Below, piece by piece: positions 52,805 through 59,934 of a DNA stretch of 64,000 nucleotides. Within the stretch, counting starts at the first letter, position 1; the number at the start of each line of letters is the position of its first letter. The DNA is from Flavimarina sp. Hel_I_48 (GTDB lineage: Bacteria; Bacteroidota; Bacteroidia; Flavobacteriales; Flavobacteriaceae). The translations under genes and the position numbers were made by a program. The notes below the pieces were generated by a model. That model searched no databases. It had not been told where the DNA came from and was given only the letters and a program-made list of their open reading frames with translations. The stretch covers positions 940,001-1,004,000 of the forward strand of contig NZ_JPOL01000002.1 of assembly GCF_000733945.1 (NCBI RefSeq). The letters run 5' to 3'.

Positions 52805-52838
52805 AAGCAGCCCCGAAAATTCGGGGCTGCTTTTTTTT
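52805..52838 (+). terminator. Terminator after htpG
   Basis: AAGCAGCCCCGA (52805-52816) and TCGGGGCTGCTT (52821-52832) are exact complements around AAAT, followed by a T run to 52838. It lies 23 bases after the htpG stop. Confidence 0.95.
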
Positions 52839-53123
52839 GCCTACTCTCCAAACAAAACAGGTTTTTCAGATTCTAAGATCAGAAAAGTTCTTGTAGCGTT
52901 CTCTATTTCATAAAACCTGTGATCATACGTATTATTCCTTTTTTGCATTTTAATTTTAGTAAACTGTAAACGCTATGATGCAAACCATCTTGCCATTTAA
53001 ATATTCCATAAATATCGATTAAATGGTAAAAATGAGGCAGATTTTAGTTAAAAACGCCTGATTTATGTTCAAATTTCCTTGAAAAATTACCGTGAAATGT
53101 GATTTTAATTTACCTGAGATGTT
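52839..53123. other. Intergenic stretch between htpG terminator and TPP riboswitch
   Basis: AT-rich sequence of about 285 bases with no ORF, hairpin or RNA gene that I can support. Confidence 0.5.
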
Positions 53124-53131
53124 TAATTTTG
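53124..53131 (+). promoter_or_regulatory. -7 promoter element of the thiamine operon
   Basis: TAATTTTG matches TAnnTTTG and lies 5 bases before the TPP aptamer, so transcription would start at its 5' edge. No clear -33 TTTG was found at the right distance. Confidence 0.5.
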
Positions 53132-53135
53132 AGTG

Positions 53136-53212
53136 GCTTTAGGGGTATTCTGAAAAGAATTGAGACAGTCCCTTTGAACCTGAATCGGTTAAGACCGTCG
53201 TAGGGAAAAGTT
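53136..53212 (+). ncRNA. TPP riboswitch (THI element)
   Basis: The aptamer's conserved core is present: GGGGT at 53142-53146, TTGAGA at 53160-53165 (usual CTGAGA with one change), CCCTTTGAACCTGA (53170-53183), GGTTAAGACCG, and CGTAGGGAA at 53199-53207. CTTT/AAAG flanks can form P1. It sits upstream of thiM-thiE-thiD-tenA and would lower their expression when thiamine pyrophosphate is plentiful. A 9-bp hairpin with one wobble pair (53217-53225 with 53232-53240) follows without a T run, so control of translation is more likely than termination. Confidence 0.95.
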
Positions 53213-53271
53213 TATAAACTTCTTTTATCATAAAGAGGTTCCTTCAGCCATTTTTCTAACTAAAAGAAACA

Positions 53272-54081
53272 ATGATGAACGAGAACCTTTGGAACAACAT
53301 TAAACTTCTCAGAGAAAAGTCCCCGTTGGTGCACAACATCACAAATTATGTGGTGATGAACAACACGGCAAATGCACTTCTTGCAATCGGTGCTTCCCCT
53401 ATCATGGCGCACGCCCATGAGGAAATGGAAAGTATGGTGAACATCTGCCAGGTGCTGGTGGTCAATATTGGAACCTTAGATGAATACTGGGCAACTTCTA
53501 TGATACTAGCCGCTAAACACGCAAATACGCTCAAGAAACCGTGGGTTCTGGATCCCGTGGGCGCAGGCGCCACTCCGTATCGCAATCAAGTCCTGACAGA
53601 TCTACTAAAACTTCAGCCAACGATCATTCGAGGGAATGCCTCTGAAATACTGGCCCTTGCCAAACACAATACCACGAACACAAAAGGCGTGGATAGTTCC
53701 GCGGAAAGTAGTGAAGCCATTGAGGCTGCCAAGGTTTTAAATGACAAATATGGTAGCGTGGTCTGCGTCTCTGGCGCAACAGATATTATTCTGGATAACC
53801 AACGGGAAATCCACCTCAAAAACGGCCACGAATTGATGTCAAAAATCACCGGAATGGGTTGTAGTGCCACTGCCATTGTTGCGGGGTTTGCCGCGGTCAT
53901 CCCTAACAAAGTCGATGCAGTGACGACCGCGATGGCAATTCTGGGCGTTGCTGGGCAATTAGCCGCGCAAGACAGCAAGGGTCCAGGGAGTTTGCAAATG
54001 CATATTCTTGACAAGCTTTATAATCTCACAGAAGAAGAATTTAATTCCACTTTAAAATTACAAGTTGAACGTAAGCAATAA
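53272..54081 (+). CDS. thiM: Hydroxyethylthiazole kinase ThiM
   Basis: A 269-residue ribokinase-like enzyme that phosphorylates 5-(2-hydroxyethyl)-4-methylthiazole for thiamine salvage. Family motifs are LVHNITNYVVMNNTANALLAIGASPIMAHAHEEM at the N-terminus, PWVLDPVGAGATPYRN, IIRGNASEI, and the anion-hole motif GMGCSATAIVAGFAAV. It is the first gene after the TPP riboswitch. Its stop overlaps the thiE start by 17 bases. Two adjacent ATG codons at the start leave the exact first residue open by one. Confidence 0.96.
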   Translation: MMNENLWNNIKLLREKSPLVHNITNYVVMNNTANALLAIGASPIMAHAHEEMESMVNICQVLVVNIGTLDEYWATSMILAAKHANTLKKPWVLDPVGAGATPYRNQVLTDLLKLQPTIIRGNASEILALAKHNTTNTKGVDSSAESSEAIEAAKVLNDKYGSVVCVSGATDIILDNQREIHLKNGHELMSKITGMGCSATAIVAGFAAVIPNKVDAVTTAMAILGVAGQLAAQDSKGPGSLQMHILDKLYNLTEEEFNSTLKLQVERKQ

Positions 54082-54706
54082 GCAATTTCCATTTAAGCTC
54101 TATTTGGTACTTTCGGAAGAGGCGTGCATTCATAAACACTTTCTCCAAGTTGCAGAAGAAGCGGTCAAGGGAGGAGTTGATGTTGTACAACTACGGGAAA
54201 AGAACTGTGACACATTGGTTTTTCAACAAAAGGCGCTTAAGCTCAAAGAACTTTTGGAAACCTATGATGTGCCACTGATCATCAATGACAATTTAGAGGT
54301 TGCTATAAATGTAAACGCCTATGGAATCCATGTGGGCACTTCAGACATTCCACCATCCAAAGTAGCCCAATTATGGACAAAAACGCCCTGTATTGGCTAT
54401 TCTATAGAAGATTTGGATCAGCTGACAACCAGGGAAACGGCGGCAGCGGATTATCTGGGTATAAGTCCGGTTTTCAAAACATCCACAAAAACCGATACCA
54501 TCATAGAATGGGGCCTGGAGGGAATTAATAAAATAAAGAGTTTGACGGATAAACCTTTAGTGGCCATAGGCAACATGAACGCTAAAAATGTACAGGAGGT
54601 CATACAGGCAGGAGCGGATTGTATCGCGGTAGTTTCAGCGATATGTGCCTCAGCACATCCTGTAAAGGCAGCAGAACAACTTAGAAACGAAATCGAAAAG
54701 GCATGA
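54065..54706 (+). CDS. thiE: Thiamine-phosphate synthase ThiE
   Basis: A 213-residue TIM-barrel enzyme that joins the pyrimidine diphosphate and thiazole phosphate. Landmarks are GGVDVVQLREKNCDT, PLIINDNLEVAINVNAYGIHVGTSDIP, YLGISPVFKTSTKTDT and PLVAIGNMNAKNVQEVIQAGADCIAVVSAI. The start is TTG at 54065; no in-frame ATG exists before the conserved core, so TTG is the best start. It overlaps thiM by 17 bases and thiD by 4 bases, and is translationally coupled. Confidence 0.94.
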   Translation: MNVSNKQFPFKLYLVLSEEACIHKHFLQVAEEAVKGGVDVVQLREKNCDTLVFQQKALKLKELLETYDVPLIINDNLEVAINVNAYGIHVGTSDIPPSKVAQLWTKTPCIGYSIEDLDQLTTRETAAADYLGISPVFKTSTKTDTIIEWGLEGINKIKSLTDKPLVAIGNMNAKNVQEVIQAGADCIAVVSAICASAHPVKAAEQLRNEIEKA

Positions 54707-55545
54707 TTCAAAAAAAATATAAATATCCATCTGTGCTCACCATAGCTGGATTTGATGGCAGCGGTGGTGCCGGTATACAGGCAGATATTAAAACCATATC
54801 CGCATTGGGCTGTTATGCAACTTCGGTATTGACCGCGCTTCCAGTCCAAAACACCACGGGGGTAAAATCCATTTTTAATATCCCAGAACATGTTGTGGGT
54901 GATCAGATCGATGCAATTCTTGAAGATATTTTTCCTGATGCCGTTAAGATAGGCATGGTGCACACCTCAAAATTGGTCAACATCATTACCGAAAAACTCA
55001 AAGATTTTCCAGAATTACCTATCGTTTTTGACCCTGTAATGGTCGCTACCAGCGGTCATAAACTTATTCAGGAAGAAACGATCGAAACCATTATTAAAAA
55101 ACTTTTCCCTTTAGCGGCAGTACTTACGCCTAATCTGGACGAGGCTGCTATTTTAGCAAAAATGGAAATTCACAATGTGGAAGACATGAAGCTTGCCGGA
55201 AGCAAAATAATGAAGTTGGGATGTAAATCGGTTTTGCTGAAAGGCGGCCATTTAAAGTCCGAAAAACTTACTTCCCTCTATTTTTCTGCGGATGGCATGG
55301 TTGAAACTTACACGTTCCAGAAATTCGATACGAATAATACACACGGTTCTGGCTGCACGCTATCTTCCGCAATTGCTTCTTATATCGCTCGGGGCGCATC
55401 GTTAGAAGAGGCAGTTCGTCAAGGGCAAAACTATATTCATCAGGCGATTTTAGAAGGTAAAGATGTCGCCGTAGGAAAGGGCAACGGACCGGTAAATCAC
55501 TTTTTTAATCCTCAAAAACTTATAAAAAATGAATTGGACAGATAA
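54703..55545 (+). CDS. thiD: Hydroxymethylpyrimidine/phosphomethylpyrimidine kinase ThiD
   Basis: A 280-residue ribokinase-fold kinase that phosphorylates HMP and HMP-phosphate. Motifs are VLTIAGFDGSGGAGIQADIKTISALGCYATSVLTALPVQNT, AVKIGMVHT, PIVFDPVMVATSGHKLI and the anion hole THGSGCTLSSAIAS. It overlaps thiE by 4 bases and tenA by 17 bases. Together with ThiM and ThiE it completes a salvage route from free thiazole and HMP to thiamine phosphate. Confidence 0.96.
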   Translation: MIQKKYKYPSVLTIAGFDGSGGAGIQADIKTISALGCYATSVLTALPVQNTTGVKSIFNIPEHVVGDQIDAILEDIFPDAVKIGMVHTSKLVNIITEKLKDFPELPIVFDPVMVATSGHKLIQEETIETIIKKLFPLAAVLTPNLDEAAILAKMEIHNVEDMKLAGSKIMKLGCKSVLLKGGHLKSEKLTSLYFSADGMVETYTFQKFDTNNTHGSGCTLSSAIASYIARGASLEEAVRQGQNYIHQAILEGKDVAVGKGNGPVNHFFNPQKLIKNELDR

Positions 55546-56182
55546 CGCCTGGTCACAAATTGAAGCTATTTACGAGCAAACCATTACTATGCCATTCATA
55601 AAGGAACTACAAAATGGCTCTTTACCTCTGGAAAAATTTCAGTTTTATATGAGTCAGGATTCTTTTTATCTGGAACACTTTGCGCGAAGCCTGGCACTAA
55701 TCGCAGCAAGGGCACAAAATATTGATCACGCATTGACTTTTACCCGCTTCGCGGAAGGTGCCATTGTGGTAGAAAAAGCACTGCACGATTCATATTTTCA
55801 AGAATACGGCCTTGCCCACCGCGGCATCATAGAACCCACCTCCCATCATTACATATGTTTTCTAAAGAGTACCGCGGCCCTGGAGCAGGTAGAAGTAGCT
55901 ATGGCTGCAGTTTTACCCTGCTTCTGGATCTATAAAAAAGTAGGGGATTATATCTATGAAAATAAAAAAGCCGGGGATAATCCTTATAACAAATGGATTG
56001 AAACCTATGCAGGAGAAGAATTTGGTTTACTGGTAGAACAGGCGAAATCCATTTGTGACACTGTAGCAGATAATCTTACTGCATGCAAACAGGAAAATAT
56101 GACCGAAGCCTTCGTTACGGCGAGCAGGTTAGAGTTTATGTTCTGGGACAGTGCTTATAAAGTACAATCCTGGAAAGTTTAA
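55529..56182 (+). CDS. tenA: Thiaminase II / aminopyrimidine aminohydrolase TenA
   Basis: A 217-residue helical TenA-family enzyme that hydrolyses amino-HMP from degraded thiamine to HMP, feeding ThiD. The catalytic cysteine is in AAVLPCFWIYKKVG. Other landmarks are FYLEHFARSLALIAARA and WIETYAGEEFGLLVEQAK. It is the last gene of the riboswitch-controlled operon and overlaps thiD by 17 bases. Confidence 0.95.
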   Translation: MNWTDNAWSQIEAIYEQTITMPFIKELQNGSLPLEKFQFYMSQDSFYLEHFARSLALIAARAQNIDHALTFTRFAEGAIVVEKALHDSYFQEYGLAHRGIIEPTSHHYICFLKSTAALEQVEVAMAAVLPCFWIYKKVGDYIYENKKAGDNPYNKWIETYAGEEFGLLVEQAKSICDTVADNLTACKQENMTEAFVTASRLEFMFWDSAYKVQSWKV

Positions 56183-56321
56183 TTTAAAGTATCTAAAAAC
56201 TGTTGAAATCAACCAAAAAACAGGCATTTCTGGTCATTATTTCGATTAAATATGTCATTCTGAAATCAGTATAATACTTTATGATTTCGTTCTACAGACG
56301 GTTAAATTCCTGAATTAACTG

Positions 56322-56367
56322 CAAAAAAAAAATCCGCTGAGCTTTATAAGAGCCAGCGGATTTTTTA
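56322..56367. terminator. Bidirectional terminator between tenA and secDF
   Basis: AATCCGCTG (56331-56339) and CAGCGGATT (56354-56362) pair around 14 bases, with a run of A before and a T run after, so it can act on both strands. It lies between two convergent genes. Confidence 0.85.
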
Positions 56368-56382
56368 TTATTTTAAGAGTGC

Positions 56383-59300
56383 TTAGTGAGCCACTTCCTC
56401 TTCTTCTCTTTCTATTTTGTGCTTCAATGCTTTCTTTTCTACGGTATCAAACATGACCGGAGTCGCAATAAAGATTGAAGAATACGTACCTACCACAACC
56501 CCTACTATAAGTGCGAACATAAAGCCCATGATACTTGCACCACCAAAGATAAAAATGGCAAGCAACACAATCAAGGTTGTCATCGAGGTGTTCAACGTAC
56601 GGCTAATGGTACTGTTTATCGCCTGGTTGATAATGGTTCCCATTTTTCGGGTTGCATCGTGCTCATTAAGATATTCACGGATACGGTCAAACACAACCAC
56701 GGTATCATTCAGCGAGTAACCAATTACGGTAAGGATCGCCGCGATAAAAGATTGGTCAATTTCCATGTTAAATGGAAGGAACTTATAGGTCAATGAGAAG
56801 ATCCCAAGCACTATAATTACATCGTGGAATACAGCGACAACTGCACCAAGTGAAAATTGCCATCTGCGGAAACGAAGCAGGATATATAAGAATACAACGA
56901 TAAGCGAACCTATAACCGCCCAGAGGGAATCTCTTTTTATATCATTTGCAATAGTAGGACCCACTTTGTTATACCCTAGAATACCTATTTTTTCATCATT
57001 GGAACCTTTAATAAACTGGTCGTAAGTGATGCTCGCAGGAAGATAGGATTTCAATGCTGTAAACAGTTTTTGCTGAATCTCATTATCAATCTCTGTACCT
57101 TCGTCTTCAATCTTATATTTGGTCGTGATTTTTAACTGGTTGGCATCCCCGTAGGTTTTTGCCTGTGCACTACCAAATTCAGCAGTAAGGTTACTTTCTG
57201 CATCACTAGCATTGACCGGGTGGTCAAAACGCACGGTATAGTTTCTTCCTCCCACAAAGTCAACACCTTGATCAAGGCCGTTAGTAAAGAAGGAGATGAT
57301 ACTAATGAGAATCAATACACCACTAAATGTATACGCGATTTTACGTTTACTAAGAAAATCAACATTCGTATTCTGGAATAAAGTTCTCGTTGCTGGAGTT
57401 GAAAAGGCCAATACTTTTCCATTTTTTCCGTAGCTGTCAATAAATAGACGGGTGATGAAAATTGCAGTAAACAAAGAAGTAGCGATACCTATCATCAACG
57501 TGGTCGCAAAACCCTGAATAGGTCCTGTACCGAACAAGAACAAGATCAATGCAGTTAAAAACGTAGTGATGTTTGCATCTAAAATAGAGGACAATGCGTT
57601 GTTAAAACCATCTTTAATGGCATCCCGCTGCGATTTGCCTTTAGCCATTTCTTCCTTGATCCTTTCAAAGATAAGTACGTTCGCATCTACAGACATACCT
57701 ATGGTCAAAACGATACCTGCAATACCCGGCAAGGTAAGAACCGCTCCAAGACCGGCGAGAATTCCAAATATAAATAGAATGTTTACCGCAAGTGCAATAT
57801 CAGCATACCAGCCGGCTTTGCCATAGTAAAAGATCATCCAGGCAAGAACAAGTAAAAGTGCCAGAAGAAACGAGGTTAAACCACTATTTATCGCTTCCTG
57901 ACCAAGTGATGGCCCTACCACATCATACGAGATGATTTTAGCGGAAGCAGGAAGTTTACCTGCTTTTAGAACATTCGCAAGATCCTGTGCTTTATTTACG
58001 GTAAAATTCCCGGATATTTCAGTGGCACCATTAGGAATTTCCTGTTTTGCAGTTGCTGCAGAATAAACCACATCATCAAGAACAATGGCGATCGCATTCC
58101 CCTGCTGTGCTACTTCACGTGTTATTTTTGCCCATTGCGAAGGTCCCTGACCTTCAAAGTCGATACCTACGGAAGGAAGACCCGTCTGCGTATATTGCTG
58201 TCTTGAATCCTGTACGATATCACCATCCATAGCGGCAGTACCGGCACGGTCAGATTGTAGAGCGTACAAAGGAACTATATTGGAATCTTCACTTTCGGTA
58301 ACTCCCCAACGGAATTTAGCGAAACGCAAATTCTGAGGGCGTTCACGTATGATTTCTGGTTTAGAAAGATATCTGTTTATCGTAGCGGTATCCTGTACAG
58401 CGGCATAACCCAAAACGGCCGTTTGTGGGTTCTGCTGAATGTAAGGGTTAAACTGAAATATCTCAAATAAAGGATTGTTGCCAGCTGCAGCACTGGTAGT
58501 ATCTTCTTCACTGGCAAGCAGGTCATTGATCGCATCATCTTCGTCTGATTCGGTAGTATCCTGAGCGACTGCGGCATCGTCTGCCGGTGCTATTAGTTCT
58601 TTAAGGGTATTGTTTGCATTAAAAAGATATTCTGCAACATCACCGGCAAAGTAGGTTTTGTAAAACTCTAATTGTGCAGTACTTTCCAATTGAAACTTCA
58701 CACGCTCAATATCGGTAGCGCCGGGAAGTTCTATAAGGATACGCGAGCGGTTATCTAGACGCTGAATATTGGGCTGAGTAACACCGAATTTATCGATACG
58801 GTTGCGCAACACTTCAAAAGCAGAATTTATGGACTCGTCCACTTCCGTACGTAAAACGTCTATCACTTCATCATTGCTCATGTTGAAGTTAACCTTTTCC
58901 CCCAGTGTCGTATTTGCAAAAAGATCTGGAGAGGCGAGGCTATTGTCGCCAGGGATATTCTGGTAAGCTTCGTTGAAATCTTCAAGAAAATCCTGCTGAC
59001 TTGTTTTTTGAGCTTCGGCAGCCTCACTAAGCGCCTGGTTAAATGCCGGGTCCTGGCTGTTGTTGCTCAGGCCTCGTAAAATATCTGCTACAGAAATTTC
59101 CAAAATGGCGTTCATACCACCTTTAAGGTCAAGCCCTTTGTTGAGTTCTTTTTCCTTAGCGTCATTATACGTAATACCTACGGCAATAGGATCATTTCCT
59201 ATGGAATCCAGATATATCTTTTTCACCTCGCCCCTACGCTCCACATAATCGTCAGTGGATGCAGGCACCTTGCTTTCCGCAAAAACCTCTGCCTTATCCT

Positions 59301-59394
59301 CTACGGAATTGGTAAAATAGGTGAACGAGAGTTGGTATAAACTTACCAGCCCAAATAAAATCGCAAATACCTTGATGAGTCCTTTATTCTGCAT
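56383..59394 (-). CDS. secDF: Fused SecD-SecF protein translocase subunit
   Basis: A 1003-residue fused SecDF, as is usual in Bacteroidota. The SecD half has an N-terminal helix, the ELNKGLDLKGGMNAILEISVADIL block, a long periplasmic region with an acidic low-complexity insert (about 270-310), and the helix bundle with LTLPGIAGIVLTIGMSVDANVLIFERIKEE; the SecF half has FTNGLDQGVDFVGGRNYTVRFD, YSLNDTVVVFDRIREYL and the last helices. It uses the proton gradient to help exported proteins leave SecYEG. Monocistronic, with a terminator. Confidence 0.96.
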   Translation of the reverse strand: MQNKGLIKVFAILFGLVSLYQLSFTYFTNSVEDKAEVFAESKVPASTDDYVERRGEVKKIYLDSIGNDPIAVGITYNDAKEKELNKGLDLKGGMNAILEISVADILRGLSNNSQDPAFNQALSEAAEAQKTSQQDFLEDFNEAYQNIPGDNSLASPDLFANTTLGEKVNFNMSNDEVIDVLRTEVDESINSAFEVLRNRIDKFGVTQPNIQRLDNRSRILIELPGATDIERVKFQLESTAQLEFYKTYFAGDVAEYLFNANNTLKELIAPADDAAVAQDTTESDEDDAINDLLASEEDTTSAAAGNNPLFEIFQFNPYIQQNPQTAVLGYAAVQDTATINRYLSKPEIIRERPQNLRFAKFRWGVTESEDSNIVPLYALQSDRAGTAAMDGDIVQDSRQQYTQTGLPSVGIDFEGQGPSQWAKITREVAQQGNAIAIVLDDVVYSAATAKQEIPNGATEISGNFTVNKAQDLANVLKAGKLPASAKIISYDVVGPSLGQEAINSGLTSFLLALLLVLAWMIFYYGKAGWYADIALAVNILFIFGILAGLGAVLTLPGIAGIVLTIGMSVDANVLIFERIKEEMAKGKSQRDAIKDGFNNALSSILDANITTFLTALILFLFGTGPIQGFATTLMIGIATSLFTAIFITRLFIDSYGKNGKVLAFSTPATRTLFQNTNVDFLSKRKIAYTFSGVLILISIISFFTNGLDQGVDFVGGRNYTVRFDHPVNASDAESNLTAEFGSAQAKTYGDANQLKITTKYKIEDEGTEIDNEIQQKLFTALKSYLPASITYDQFIKGSNDEKIGILGYNKVGPTIANDIKRDSLWAVIGSLIVVFLYILLRFRRWQFSLGAVVAVFHDVIIVLGIFSLTYKFLPFNMEIDQSFIAAILTVIGYSLNDTVVVFDRIREYLNEHDATRKMGTIINQAINSTISRTLNTSMTTLIVLLAIFIFGGASIMGFMFALIVGVVVGTYSSIFIATPVMFDTVEKKALKHKIEREEEEVAH

Positions 59395-59456
59395 TATGAT
59401 CTACTATTAATTAATTGAGGTAGAAAACCTTCCTCCCCGTCAATTTATAAAACGTG

Positions 59457-59487
59457 CAAATATAGGGTTTCAATGGAATAATGCCAA
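59457..59487 (-). promoter_or_regulatory. secDF promoter
   Basis: On the minus strand TTG (59485-59487), 20 bases, then TATATTTG (59457-59464) matches the -33/-7 pattern. It lies 63 bases before the secDF ATG. Confidence 0.6.
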
Positions 59488-59751
59488 TAATTATCATTTA
59501 GATTTCCTTAACGGAAAAGCTAAAAATAAAATCAAATAATAATATTTACAACTATATGTTTTACAGCTATTTACACAAAAATAACTTTAAAGAATAAATG
59601 GAGTCACCACAAGAATGCTTGGTTTTGAAGCACAGGAATACAATCAAAAACCAAATTGCAATGCGCTTCGAGAATTGGATTTTCGATGAAAAATCACCCT
59701 TCCGCAGCTGATTATCAATAGATCACAACTTCTTAAAAATTCAACACCAAC

Positions 59752-59780
59752 TTTACAAACAAATTAAATTAATTTGTAAA
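59752..59780. promoter_or_regulatory. Palindromic candidate operator upstream of the ribonucleotide reductase
   Basis: TTTACAAA (59752-59759) and TTTGTAAA (59773-59780) are exact complements. The stretch between them adds CAAATTAA (59760-59767) and TTAATTTG (59769-59776) with a 1-base centre. It lies about 105 bases before the reductase -7 box. Confidence 0.4.
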
Positions 59781-59885
59781 CTATTTGCTGTTAATAAATT
59801 AATAATTATCTATATATCAATATTTTACATATATAAATCGGTAAACTTTATGAATCTTCGAAGTGATTTGTTTCTTAAATATACA

Positions 59886-59893
59886 TACTTTTG
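59886..59893 (+). promoter_or_regulatory. -7 promoter element of the ribonucleotide reductase gene
   Basis: TACTTTTG matches TAnnTTTG. TTTG at 59867-59870 is 15 bases upstream, shorter than the usual 19. The element lies after an in-frame ATG at 59863, which therefore cannot be the true start; the ATG at 59935 is. Confidence 0.5.
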
Positions 59894-59934
59894 TGCTTTC
59901 CAATTTCGAGAATAAACCGCAAAATATCAGTTTT

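Larger units (their letters stand above)
59395..59934. other. AT-rich divergent region between secDF and the ribonucleotide reductase
   Basis: 540 bases, very AT-rich, holding the secDF promoter, a palindromic site at 59752-59780, and a reductase -7 box at 59886-59893. I saw no B12 riboswitch (no recognisable B12 box) and no NrdR-box pair, and no ORF I would trust. Confidence 0.5.

Noticed and set aside
59395-59934. Cobalamin riboswitch for the B12-dependent reductase.
   Set aside because: No B12-box-like sequence or multi-stem aptamer can be seen in the AT-rich upstream region.
59863-59934. Longer N-terminus for the reductase from the ATG at 59863.
   Set aside because: The -7 promoter box at 59886-59893 lies inside this stretch, and the extra 24 residues are not typical of the family.
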